A stretch of DNA of 64,000 nt from Caulobacter zeae (GTDB taxonomy: Bacteria > Pseudomonadota > Alphaproteobacteria > Caulobacterales > Caulobacteraceae). The translations under genes and the position numbers were made by a program. The notes under the pieces were generated by a model. The model was not told the origin of the DNA. It did no database searches and saw nothing but the letters and a program-made list of their open reading frames with translations. Within the stretch, counting starts at the first letter, position 1; every line of letters begins with the position of its first letter. The stretch covers positions 1 to 64,000 of the forward strand of contig NZ_PJRS01000011.1 of NCBI RefSeq assembly GCF_002858925.1. The letters run 5' to 3'. Of the stretch, positions 56,676-64,000 are shown in pieces.

Positions 56676-56972
56676 TCACCCTTTGACGTCGTCTCCCGAC
56701 CTCTGGCGCCCGTAGCGCCATTTCAGCGCGAGCACGGCGGCCGACATCGCAAGGCAGGCGAGGTTCGAGGCCGCTACCGGCCAGGCCTTGATCATCAGGC
56801 CGTAGCCCAGCCAGCAGGCGAAGCCTGTCACGGTCACCACATAGGTCCGCAGCGACACCGACGAGGCGTCCTTCTCCCGCAGGATCTTGACGATCTGCGG
56901 GGCGAAGCTGGCGATGGAGAGCAGCGCCGCGGCCGTGCCGACGAAGACCGCGACCGGGTGGGCGGCGGCCAT
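56676..56972 (-). CDS. SemiSWEET-type PQ-loop transporter
   Basis: 98 residues from ATG 56972, three spans. The PQ loop SIASFAPQIVKILREKDASS is in the first triple-helix, followed by SLRTYVVTVTGFACWLGYGL and the third span AASNLACLAMSAAVLALKWR. SemiSWEETs dimerise to move sugars along their gradient. It overlaps the end of lovR (TGATG) but its link to light sensing is only positional. Confidence 0.88.
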   Translation of the reverse strand: MAAAHPVAVFVGTAAALLSIASFAPQIVKILREKDASSVSLRTYVVTVTGFACWLGYGLMIKAWPVAASNLACLAMSAAVLALKWRYGRQRSGDDVKG

Positions 56973-57436
56973 CAGGCCGAGCGAGGCGTTTCGGTCAGGC
57001 CCCAGAGCTCTGCATAGGCCGGCGCCAGCGCCAGCCCGACCGGCGGCAGGCCCGGCGCGTGCCCCTCTTCCAGGCAAACGGCCAGATAGGCGAGAGCGGT
57101 CTTCACGCCGTGCTCGGAATAGGGCTTGCCGATCACCCCGCAGGCGCCGGCGAAGTCGTCGGGCAGGCGCTTGACGTTGGCGGTCATGAACAGGGCCACG
57201 CAGCCGCAGTCGTCGTGGATCTTGCGCACCACCTCCACGCCCGTAGGGCCGTCGCGCAGGTGGACGTCGACGAGGGCCAGGTCCGGATGCAGCGACCTGG
57301 CCAGGTCCACCGCCTCGTCGGAGCTCATGGCGCAGCCCACGGGGTGGTAGCCAGCCTCCTGGACCAGGAACTCCAGCTCGGTGGCCAGGAGCACCTCGTC
57401 CTCGACGATCAACACATCCAACGCGCGCCCTGGCAT
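56972..57436 (-). CDS. lovR: LovR single-domain response regulator
   Basis: 154 residues. Receiver motifs are DVLIVEDEVLLATELEFLVQ (acidic pair), D57 in LALVDVHLRDG, ALFMTAN with the conserved Thr, and VIGKPYSEHGVKTAL with the Lys. A short C-terminal tail lacks any output domain. In C. crescentus LovR works with LovK and the two repress or tune the general stress response and cell adhesion. It lies 13 bases after the lovK stop. Confidence 0.9.
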   Translation of the reverse strand: MPGRALDVLIVEDEVLLATELEFLVQEAGYHPVGCAMSSDEAVDLARSLHPDLALVDVHLRDGPTGVEVVRKIHDDCGCVALFMTANVKRLPDDFAGACGVIGKPYSEHGVKTALAYLAVCLEEGHAPGLPPVGLALAPAYAELWGLTETPRSA

Positions 57437-57449
57437 GGGTTACTGGTTC

Positions 57450-58559
57450 CTAGTGATGCGCGCCGTTGACGGGCAGGTTGACGACGACGCGGGTTCCGGG
57501 CTGGGTCGCCGTGGTCTCGGACCGCGCCTTCAACTGCTGGCACAGCAGCTGGACGATGGTCAGTCCGAACCCCGTGGACCGGGCCCCTTCAGCCATTCCA
57601 ACGCCGTCATCGGCGATTTCGATCCGAAACTCGCCATTTGTGCGAGTGATCGATACCGAAATGTGGCCCGAACGCCCCTCCGGGAAGCCATGGCGCAGGG
57701 CGTTGGAGAACAGTTCGCTGATCACCAGGGCCAGGGGCGCGGCCTTCGAGGCCGGCACGTCCACCCGCTCAAGGTCCAGGCTGACGCGGATCTCGTCGCG
57801 ATTGGCCGAGCCGGCCATGTCCGACACCAGGTCGCGCACGAAGGCCGAGACGTCGAAGCGCTCGACGTCCTCGCTCTGGAACAGGCGGCGGTGGACGGTG
57901 GCGATGGCGTTCACCCGCTCCAGCATGCCGCGCAGGCTGTGCTTGACCGCCGGCTCCTTCTCGCGCCGGTTCTGCAGCAGAAGCAGCGACGATATGAGCT
58001 GCAGGTTGTTCTTCACCCGGTGGTCGACCTCGTGCAGCAGGGCGGTCTTCTGCTCCAGGGCCAGGGAGAGCTCGCGGGTGCGGGCCTCGACGGCGTCCTC
58101 CAGGTCGCTGCGGGTCTCGCGCAGGTGCTGCTCGGTCTGCTTCTTTTCGCTGACGTCCAGCTGCGAGCCGAAGAAGTAGATGATCTGCCCCAGCTTGTTG
58201 CGCACGGGCGACAGGTACAGCGCGTTCCAGAACGTGCTGCCGTCCTTGCGGTAGTTGAGGATGTCGATGGCGATGTCGTCGCCGTCGGCGATCGCGCCGC
58301 GCAGTTCGCCGATGGCGACCGGGCTGGTGTCGGGCCCCTGCAGGAAGCGGCAGTTGCGGCCGATCACCTCCGAACGGGCATAGCCGGTCAGCCGCAGGAA
58401 GGCGTCGTTGGCGAAGATGATCGGATTGTCGGCCTGGGTGGCGTCGGTGACGATCATGGCCATGCGGGTGGCGCGGATGGCGGCGGCGAAAGGGTCGTCG
58501 ATGCCGTGCTCGGCCGCGAGCTGGTCGCTCGCCCGCTGAGACTTCAGATAATCCGTCAT
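57450..58559 (-). CDS. lovK: LovK LOV-domain histidine kinase
   Basis: 369 residues. The LOV core GRNCRFLQGPDTSP has the photoreactive C70 that forms a flavin adduct under blue light; NYRKDGSTFWNALYLSPVRN is the flavin-binding end. A coiled-coil J-helix leads to a HisKA_2/HWE-like kinase with HEVDHRVKNNLQLISSLLLL (H180), ELFSNALRHGFPEG and DDGVGMAEGARSTGFGLTIV. C70 and H180 are the positions known from C. crescentus LovK. The protein has no membrane span. An EcfG/SigT-type promoter is found upstream. Confidence 0.96.
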   Translation of the reverse strand: MTDYLKSQRASDQLAAEHGIDDPFAAAIRATRMAMIVTDATQADNPIIFANDAFLRLTGYARSEVIGRNCRFLQGPDTSPVAIGELRGAIADGDDIAIDILNYRKDGSTFWNALYLSPVRNKLGQIIYFFGSQLDVSEKKQTEQHLRETRSDLEDAVEARTRELSLALEQKTALLHEVDHRVKNNLQLISSLLLLQNRREKEPAVKHSLRGMLERVNAIATVHRRLFQSEDVERFDVSAFVRDLVSDMAGSANRDEIRVSLDLERVDVPASKAAPLALVISELFSNALRHGFPEGRSGHISVSITRTNGEFRIEIADDGVGMAEGARSTGFGLTIVQLLCQQLKARSETTATQPGTRVVVNLPVNGAHH

Positions 58560-58608
58560 TCCTGAGCCCGACCCCGGCTTTGTTCTATGGACGCCCCGTC
58601 AACGGCTG

Positions 58609-58633
58609 AACGCCCGGTCCTGGGTCGGGTTCC
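58609..58633 (-). promoter_or_regulatory. EcfG/SigT-type promoter of lovK-lovR
   Basis: On the minus strand GGAAC (58633-58629), a 16-base spacer and CGTT (58612-58609). Exact fit to the SigT consensus. The -10 lies about 50 bases before the lovK ATG at 58559. Confidence 0.75.
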
Positions 58634-58655
58634 CGACCAAGCTTGGCGTGGGAAC

Positions 58656-58688
58656 GCAAAACGCGGCGGCCCCATGGGGACCGCCGCG
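58656..58688 (-). terminator. Rho-independent terminator downstream of the first sulfate-binding gene
   Basis: CGCGGCGG (58662-58669) and CCGCCGCG (58681-58688) pair, with CCCC/GGGG in the upper stem around ATG. On the minus strand the stem is followed by TTTTGCGTT. It sits between the stop of the sulfate-binding gene and the lovK promoter. Confidence 0.8.
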
Positions 58689-58719
58689 CCTGCAATGGTC
58701 AAGTTTTGAAAGGGGGGCC

Positions 58720-59766
58720 CTATTTCGGACGGTAGATGCGGTCGAAGACGCCGCCGTCGGCGAAGTGGGTGGCCTGGGCCTTCTTCCAGCCGCCGAAGGT
58801 GTCGTCGATGGTCGACAGCGGGATCGCCTTGAACTTGCCGGCGTACTTCTTGGCCACGGCCGCGTTGCGCGGACGGTAGTGGTGCTTGGCGATCAGCTCC
58901 TGGGCCAGGGGGCTGTAGAGGAAGTTGAGGTACCCCGTGGCGGCCAGGCGGGTCTTGTGGCGGTCGACGTTCTTGTCGACCAGGGCCACCGGCGGCTCGG
59001 CCAGCACCGAGGTTGACGGCACGACGATCTCGAACTGGCCCGGCAGTTCCTCCAGCGCCAGGAACGCCTCGTTCTCCCAGGCCAGCAGCACGTCGCCGAT
59101 GCCGCGCTGGGTGAAGGTGGTCGTGGCCCCGCGCGCGCCGGTGTCGAGCACCGGCACGTGGGCGAACAGGTCCTTCAGATAGGCTTCGGCCTTGGCCGGA
59201 TTGCCGCCCGGCTGCTTCAGCGCCCAGGCCCAGGCGGCCAGGTAGTTCCAGCGCGCCCCGCCCGAGGTCTTCGGGTTGGGGGTGATGACGCCGACGCCCG
59301 GCTTGACCAGGTCCGGCCAGTCCTTGATCCGCTTGGGGTTGCCCTTGCGGACCAGGAACACGATCGTCGAGGTGTAGGGCGTCGAGTTCTGCGGCAGGCG
59401 CGACTGCCAGTTGGCCGGCAGCAGCTTGGCGCGCTCGGCGATCTCGTCGATGTCGTAGGCCAGGGCCAGCGTGACCACGTCGGCCTGCAGGCCGTCGATC
59501 ACCGAGCGGGCCTGCTTGCCCGAACCGCCGTGGCTCTGGTTGATGGTCAGGGTCTGGCCGACCTTGTCCTTCCAGTACTTGGCGTAGGCGGTGTTGATGT
59601 CCTTGTAGAGCTCGCGCGTCGGGTCGTAGCTGACGTTCAGCAGGGTCAGCGACCCGGCCGCCTGGGCCTGGCCCGCCAGCAGGGCGGGGGCCCCGAGAGC
59701 GGCCGCGCCGGCGCCGGCCGCGCCGAGCAGGCCGCGCCGGGTGGGAGACTTGAAGGCGTTGGTCAT
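58720..59766 (-). CDS. Sulfate/thiosulfate ABC transporter substrate-binding protein, paralogue 1
   Basis: 348 residues. A twin-arginine-like signal ([20 protein letters not shown]) precedes the mature protein. Sbp/CysP family motifs are [65 protein letters not shown]-like [20 protein letters not shown], and the C-terminal [20 protein letters not shown]. It binds sulfate in the periplasm for an ABC importer. No permease or ATPase gene is adjacent. The neighbouring gene on the same strand is a close paralogue. Confidence 0.93.
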   Translation of the reverse strand: MTNAFKSPTRRGLLGAAGAGAAALGAPALLAGQAQAAGSLTLLNVSYDPTRELYKDINTAYAKYWKDKVGQTLTINQSHGGSGKQARSVIDGLQADVVTLALAYDIDEIAERAKLLPANWQSRLPQNSTPYTSTIVFLVRKGNPKRIKDWPDLVKPGVGVITPNPKTSGGARWNYLAAWAWALKQPGGNPAKAEAYLKDLFAHVPVLDTGARGATTTFTQRGIGDVLLAWENEAFLALEELPGQFEIVVPSTSVLAEPPVALVDKNVDRHKTRLAATGYLNFLYSPLAQELIAKHHYRPRNAAVAKKYAGKFKAIPLSTIDDTFGGWKKAQATHFADGGVFDRIYRPK

Positions 59767-59870
59767 GGCGATGTCGCTCTTGGCTCGGATGGGTCCGGGC
59801 GATTAACGCACGAACCTGACTGACGCCTCATACCCTATTGTCTAGGTAGGTTTCACGCCCAAGAAGACTC

Positions 59871-60899
59871 TCACGGTCGGTAGATTTGATCGAAGACGCC
59901 GCCGTCGGCGAAATGCCGGCCTTGCGCCTTCTTCCAGCCGCCGAACTGGCCGTCGATGGTGGCCAGCGGGATCTTCGGGAACTTGGCGGCGTACTTGGCC
60001 GCGGCCTGCGGATTGCGCGGGCGGTAGTGATGCTTGCCGATCAGGTCCTGGGCCAGCGGGCTGTAGAGGAAGTTGAGATAGCCCTCGGCGATCAGCTTGG
60101 CGCCGCGCCGTTTCACCACGCTGTCGATTACCGCCACCGACGGCTCGGCCAGGATCGAGCGCGACGGATAGACGATCTCCAGGCCGTCGGCGGCGAACTC
60201 CTGGCGGGCCAGGTGCGCCTCGTTCTCCCAGGTCAGCAGCACGTCGCCGACGCCCCGCTGGGCGAAGGTGGTCATCGAGCCGCGCGCGCCGCTGTCGAGC
60301 ACCGGCACCTGCCTGTAGAGCTGGCGCACGAACGATTGCGCCGAGGCGTCGTTGCCGCCCGGCTGCTTCAGCGCCCAGGCCCAGGCGGCCAGATAGGCCC
60401 AGCGCGGCGCGCCGCCGGTCTTGGGGTTGGGGGTGATGATCTGGACGCCGGGTTTGACGATGTCGCCCCAGTCCTTGATCCGCTTGGGGTTGCCCTTCCT
60501 GACCAGGAACACGATCGTCGAGGTGTAGGGGGCCGAGTTCTGCGGCAGGCGCGACTGCCAGTTGGCGGCGGTCAGGCCGCGGGCGGCGATCTGGTCGATA
60601 TCGTCTGCGAGGGCGAGCGTGACGACGTCGGCCTGCAAGCCGTCGATCACCGAGCGGGCCTGCTTGCCCGAACCGCCGTGGCTCTGGCGGATCTCCAGCG
60701 TCTGGCCCACCCGGCGCTTCCAGTAGGCGGCGAAGGCCGGGTTGATGTCCTGGTAGAGCTCCCGCGTGGGGTCGTAGCTGACGTTCAGCAGGGTGACGAC
60801 CTTGGGCGCTTTCTGGGCCAGCGCGCTGCCGGGAGCCGCCGCCAGGGCGCCGGCGCCGAGGGCGAGGTCCCGGCGGGAAGGAAAGCGGAGCAGGGTCAT
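59871..60899 (-). CDS. Sulfate/thiosulfate ABC transporter substrate-binding protein, paralogue 2
   Basis: 342 residues from ATG 60899, with a signal containing [17 protein letters not shown]. The mature part is collinear with its neighbour: [60 protein letters not shown] and [20 protein letters not shown]. The main differences are in the region after residue 190. The pair clearly arose by tandem duplication. Possible division of labour between sulfate and thiosulfate or other oxyanions (molybdate, tungstate) is a guess. Confidence 0.92.
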   Translation of the reverse strand: MTLLRFPSRRDLALGAGALAAAPGSALAQKAPKVVTLLNVSYDPTRELYQDINPAFAAYWKRRVGQTLEIRQSHGGSGKQARSVIDGLQADVVTLALADDIDQIAARGLTAANWQSRLPQNSAPYTSTIVFLVRKGNPKRIKDWGDIVKPGVQIITPNPKTGGAPRWAYLAAWAWALKQPGGNDASAQSFVRQLYRQVPVLDSGARGSMTTFAQRGVGDVLLTWENEAHLARQEFAADGLEIVYPSRSILAEPSVAVIDSVVKRRGAKLIAEGYLNFLYSPLAQDLIGKHHYRPRNPQAAAKYAAKFPKIPLATIDGQFGGWKKAQGRHFADGGVFDQIYRP

Positions 60900-61024
60900 C
60901 GGGCGTCCTTGAGGAGGTGACGCCAGACCTTGGCCGATGCGCGGCCGCAACGCGCGCGAGTGTTTCTGAAGGGGGGATCAGAAAGGGGCCGCCGTCTTTG
61001 GGGGAGGTAACCCTTCTTATCGCC

Positions 61025-61156
61025 CGTCATTCCCGCCCTTGTGGCGGGAAACCCTGGTTCCGTTCGCACGAGAAGCGCCAGCGGCGTGCTCGGCACGTCG
61101 CCTCACTCGCCCTTGCGGCTGATAGAGGGGTTCCCGCCACAAGGGCGGGAATGACG
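61025..61156. repeat. 132-bp palindromic element, family A copy 4
   Basis: Perfect 26-bp terminal inverted repeats like the copies at 25028 and 26999. The core palindrome is GCGGCGTGCTCGGCACGTCG, here imperfect. It lies between the second sulfate-binding gene and the porin gene. Confidence 0.9.
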
Positions 61157-61177
61157 GGAGGAAAGGAGGCGTCCGCC

Positions 61178-62743
61178 CTAGAACGCGAACTGGCTGCGCA
61201 GGTTGACCGCCTGGTAGCCCTGGCTGAGCGGGGTCGCGCCGCCGGCCGGGTCGAGCCGGTCGATGTCGACGTCCAGGTAGTCGAGCGAGACCTTGGTCAC
61301 CGAGTTGGGGAACCAGTTCACGCCTGCGCTCCAGATCGTCTGCTCGCCGCCGCGCACCCGGTCGGCGGCCAGGGCGGCCAGTTCGTGGTGGTTGAGGTCC
61401 AGCACCGAATAGCGCGCCGCCAGCTCCCAGGCGCCCCATTGGCCCGCCTTCGGGTCGAAGGGATGGGCGATGGACGGGGCGTCGAAGGCGAAGGTCGAGG
61501 CATTGTAGCGGCGGCTCTCGCCGGTCAGCACCAGGCCGCCCTCGACGTACCAGCCGCCGAACTTGGGGTCGCTGACGCCGGCGGCGGCGTTGCGGCGCTC
61601 CAGCGCGATGTCGAACACCTCGCTCTGGATCAGCAGGCTCTTGTGCTGCACGGCCAGCTCGGCGCCCAGGTGGCGCAGGTTCTTGGCGTCGAGAGCGCCG
61701 GTCGAGACCAGGGTGGTCCCGTCGACGCGCAGTTCGGGGCGCTCGGTCAGGGTCAGGGCGTAGGCGCCGCCGACCGCCGTCTGGGCCGGGGTGGCGATGT
61801 AGCCGCCGTTGACGCCCAGGTGCAGCAGCCAGTCCTTGTTCTTGATCGGGGCGAAGGCGGCGCGGCCGACATAGGCCTGCTGCTCGTCGAAGGTCTGGGC
61901 GTCGCCGCTCTTGCCGCCGGTGGCGGCGGCCGACAGCAGCCAGTTCTCGCCCGAGGTCTGCACCTGCAAGCCGTAGCGGCGGTCGGCTGCGGCCAGGCCC
62001 CGCACCATCTCGGCGATCGCCGCGCGCTCGGGGAACAGCGCGCTGTTCTGCGAGGCCGCGTCGCTGAGGCCGACGTTCGGGGCGAAGGCTCCGGCCCGCA
62101 CCCTGAACGGCGCGTAGTTATACTGGATGAAAAGCTCCTGGAGCATGCCGGGGCCGTCGGTCCCGTTGCCGCCGAAGTCGAGCAGGATCGAGTAGTCGAA
62201 GTTCTTGAAGAACCGGCCGTCGACGCCCAGGCGCGCGCGGCGGAAGTTGCTGCCGCTATTGAGGTCGCGGCCGTTGCCGATCACCGCCGGCAGGCCCTTG
62301 TCCTGGAAGTAGTGGGCGGTGTCGAGCTGCATCACTGCGTGCAGGCTGGCGGTGAAGGCGCCGTCGGTGGAGGCGATGGTCGGACGGCCGGCGGCGATGC
62401 TGACGGTGGCGGCCGGCAGTGGCGAGGCGGCCTTCGGCGGCGGCGCGACGGCGGCGACCTGGGTCTGGGCCGGAGCCGCCTGGGCCGTGGTGGCGGGGGT
62501 CGCGGCGGCGGGGGCCGTGGTGACCGGTCGGCTGGCCATGGTGGCCGTCTTCAGTTCGTTGATCTGTTGCTGCAGCAGCTTCAGCTGCGCTTCCAGGGCC
62601 TCGATGCGGGCCTGCTGGTCGCCCGCAGCAGGAGAGGCGGATGTCTGTGATGCTGGCGTCTGGGCGCCGGCGCTCCCCGCGATCGCCAGCGTCGAGGCGC
62701 AGGCGATCAGGGCCATGCGCGAGGCAAGGCGGTTGATGGTCAC
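61178..62743 (-). CDS. OprP/OprO-type phosphate/polyphosphate-selective porin
   Basis: 521 residues from a GTG at 62743, chosen because GAGGGGAAG lies just upstream and the product then starts with a normal signal peptide (LIACASTLAIAGSAGAQ). A periplasmic coiled coil follows (QQARIEALEAQLKLLQQQIN), the trimerisation helix of this family. A 16-strand barrel ends in VNLRSQFAF with terminal Phe. Motifs include NFRRARLGVDGRFFKNFDYS and GMLQELFIQYNYAPFRVRAG. Selectivity for phosphate is inferred from the family; the sulfate-binding genes next door leave open another oxyanion. Confidence 0.9.
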   Translation of the reverse strand: MTINRLASRMALIACASTLAIAGSAGAQTPASQTSASPAAGDQQARIEALEAQLKLLQQQINELKTATMASRPVTTAPAAATPATTAQAAPAQTQVAAVAPPPKAASPLPAATVSIAAGRPTIASTDGAFTASLHAVMQLDTAHYFQDKGLPAVIGNGRDLNSGSNFRRARLGVDGRFFKNFDYSILLDFGGNGTDGPGMLQELFIQYNYAPFRVRAGAFAPNVGLSDAASQNSALFPERAAIAEMVRGLAAADRRYGLQVQTSGENWLLSAAATGGKSGDAQTFDEQQAYVGRAAFAPIKNKDWLLHLGVNGGYIATPAQTAVGGAYALTLTERPELRVDGTTLVSTGALDAKNLRHLGAELAVQHKSLLIQSEVFDIALERRNAAAGVSDPKFGGWYVEGGLVLTGESRRYNASTFAFDAPSIAHPFDPKAGQWGAWELAARYSVLDLNHHELAALAADRVRGGEQTIWSAGVNWFPNSVTKVSLDYLDVDIDRLDPAGGATPLSQGYQAVNLRSQFAF

Positions 62744-62798
62744 GGTCTTCCCCTCGCGGCGGCTCTGCGCCACCGTCCTATTGCTCAGGGGAACATGA

Positions 62799-62819
62799 CT
62801 AACGGGCAGGCTCTAACGG
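62799..62819 (-). promoter_or_regulatory. Direct repeat CCGTTAG upstream of the porin gene, possible operator
   Basis: On the minus strand CCGTTAG occurs twice (62819-62813 and 62805-62799) with a 14-base period, about 56-76 bases before the GTG. Tandem sites with such spacing can be regulator-binding sites, but this does not match the Pho box consensus. Confidence 0.35.
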
Positions 62820-62897
62820 AGTTTTGACGACCCAAGTCCTTGGTTTTGCTGGCCGCTGCGGCCAAGTGTCGCTCCGAGGGCGGACGATCGAACGAAA

Positions 62898-62924
62898 AAG
62901 GCCCCGCACGTTGTGCGGGGCCTT
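62898..62924 (-). terminator. Rho-independent terminator of the autotransporter-like gene
   Basis: AAGGCCCCGCAC (62898-62909) and GTGCGGGGCCTT (62913-62924) form a perfect 12-bp stem with a GTT loop. On the minus strand the stem ends in a run of five T followed by CG. It lies about 30 bases after the stop at 62954. Confidence 0.92.
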
Positions 62925-62953
62925 GAACTCTACTCCGCCAGGGCGGCCGATGG

Positions 62954-64000
62954 TTAGAACATCGTCCGGCCGGTGAGCTTCACATTGTAGCGCTTCTGGC
63001 GCTTGGTGCTTTCCGCGCCGCCTTCCAGGGCGACGTAGGACATGGCCGTGCCGGCCCGCAGGGCGAAGCCCAGGGTCAGGGCGCCGTCGCGGTTGTCGAA
63101 GGCTTCCAGCACGTACTTGCCGTTCTTCTTGGTCACGACGGTGTCGGCCAGGCTGCCGGCGATGGTCTTGCGGTAGCCGACGCGCACTTCCGGACGCAGC
63201 CACACCTCGCGGCCGAAGTCCGCGCCCATGACCAGGCCCAGGTCGCCCGACAGGTTGCTCCACTTGCGCGAGCCGATGGCGCCGTCCAGCACGTCGCCGC
63301 CGCCGACTTCGTCGTGGCTCGACTCGTTGAGGTAGGTGTAGTCGACGCGCGTTTCGGGACGCAGGAAGTAGCGGCCTAGCTTGGCCTCGTAGGCGGCGCC
63401 GGCGAAGGCGTTGGCGGTCACCGCGCCCCAGTCGGCCTTGGTCACGCGGTCTTCGTCGGTGACGCCGTCGCCGTTGAGGTCGAGGAACAGCACGCGGTTG
63501 CTCTCGAACCAGCCGTAACCGGCGCCGCCGCCGAGGTTGAAGCGCCAGGGGCCGACCGAACGACGCCAGTAGACGCCGGTCTGTACGATCGAGGCGGTGG
63601 TCTGTTCGCCGACCTGGGCGACCGTGTCGTGTTCTTCCAGCGCGGTGTAGGCCAGGGTCGCGCCCAGAGCGCCGCCCGCGTCGCCCATGGCTTCATAGCC
63701 GGCGACGAAGCCGAAGGCCTGGGTGTCGGTGCCCAGGGTCTCGCCGTCCTCGCGGCGCACCAGGCCGTTGATCTCCTGCACCCAGATGCTGTCGGGGCCA
63801 TAGCGGTCGCCCGGATCGGGACGGATGGCGGTGGCGGCCGAGATCTGCTGGTTGATGTTCTGCAGGGTCGCGAACATGCCTTCGCCCTGGTCGGGCAGCA
63901 GCTGGTTGTAGTTGCGGACGAAGGTGGCCTTGTCGTTGATGCCCAGGAACAGGCTGGCCACGTCCTTGTCGCCGGCCAGCGAGCCGAACAGGGCGTCGTA
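62954..64000 (-). CDS. Autotransporter-like outer-membrane barrel, C-terminal part (cut by window edge)
   Basis: At least 348 residues; the N-terminus lies beyond the right edge. The barrel part shows WVQEINGLVRREDGETLGTD, FGFVAGYEAMGDAGGALGAT, GVYWRRSVGPWRFNLGGGAG, YFLRPETRVDYTYLNESSHD and the closing YNVKLTGRTMF with terminal Phe. This is the order of an autotransporter beta-domain (about 280 residues). One loop has DLNGDGVTDEDRV, a calcium-loop pattern. The missing N-terminal part is the passenger. A terminator follows. Confidence 0.85.
   Translation of the reverse strand, partial: YDALFGSLAGDKDVASLFLGINDKATFVRNYNQLLPDQGEGMFATLQNINQQISAATAIRPDPGDRYGPDSIWVQEINGLVRREDGETLGTDTQAFGFVAGYEAMGDAGGALGATLAYTALEEHDTVAQVGEQTTASIVQTGVYWRRSVGPWRFNLGGGAGYGWFESNRVLFLDLNGDGVTDEDRVTKADWGAVTANAFAGAAYEAKLGRYFLRPETRVDYTYLNESSHDEVGGGDVLDGAIGSRKWSNLSGDLGLVMGADFGREVWLRPEVRVGYRKTIAGSLADTVVTKKNGKYVLEAFDNRDGALTLGFALRAGTAMSYVALEGGAESTKRQKRYNVKLTGRTMF

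Noticed and set aside
61178..62798. Plus-strand small frames under the porin gene
   Set aside because: Shadows of the well-supported minus-strand porin.

Overview
The window is GC-rich alphaproteobacterial chromosome and almost certainly comes from Caulobacter or a very close relative. Four things point there: a capsule cluster holding wzc, a Wzy-type polymerase, pssY, a HvyA-like transglutaminase-like protease, a PPP phosphatase and wza; the 1608-residue NAD-dependent glutamate dehydrogenase gdhZ; a lovK-lovR blue-light kinase/regulator pair with the expected C70 and H180; and EcfG/SigT-type promoters (GGAAC-N16/17-CGTT). The strand-biased codon composition produces very long open frames antisense to real genes, and these are ignored here. 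Gene names come from motifs and family knowledge; no database search was run.

Layout. 1-110: the 5' end of ugd, cut by the window edge. About 0.8-10.7 kb: a capsule/exopolysaccharide export and assembly locus made of a secreted Ala-rich protein, a beta-barrel protein, Wzc, Wzy, a 50-residue membrane protein, PssY, HvyA, a phosphatase and Wza. 10.8-15.7 kb: an MHYT-GGDEF-EAL c-di-GMP protein and a hybrid histidine kinase with a SigT-type promoter. 15.7-25 kb: a HerA/DUF853 ATPase, an AI-2E family permease, gdhZ and a DUF418 membrane protein. 25-34.3 kb: PhoD-like phosphatase, LysE-type exporter, hisI, DUF817, a tight cluster of four very small genes, folE, cysS and a GT39 glycosyltransferase. 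34.5-42.5 kb: TonB-dependent receptor, aguA-aguB, a decayed YcxB-like gene, tRNA-Ala(CGC), yggT, a DUF167 gene and a second hybrid kinase. 42.5-49.7 kb: vsr, cysK, a C5 DNA methyltransferase, small envelope proteins, a cupin, dapE and glutaminase. 49.8-58.6 kb: a FixK/FNR-box micropeptide, truA-fmt, a SigT-type stress lipoprotein, the HAD-dapD-LRR kinase-DUF805 operon, argB, SemiSWEET and lovR-lovK. 58.7-64 kb: two tandem sulfate-binding proteins, an OprP/O-like porin and the 3' part of an autotransporter-like barrel.

How the genes connect. The capsule genes form one assembly line: initiating sugar-phosphate transferase, polymerase, Wzc co-polymerase and Wza export. HvyA is known in C. crescentus as the factor that keeps swarmer cells uncapsulated. 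LovK/LovR is known to feed into the general stress response, and three exact EcfG/SigT-type promoters here (lovK-lovR, a hybrid kinase and a LEA-like lipoprotein) suggest a local slice of that regulon. The DNA methyltransferase and Vsr are functional partners: m5C methylation, then repair of the resulting T:G mismatches.

Spacers are rich in short palindromic repeats of at least four families. One is a 131-132 bp element with 26-bp terminal inverted repeats, present four times. There is no CRISPR array, transposase or prophage. The best candidates for undescribed biology are the four-small-gene cluster at 29.3-30.3 kb, the LRR-kinase embedded in the dapD operon, the FixK-box micropeptide, and the SigT-linked hybrid kinase.
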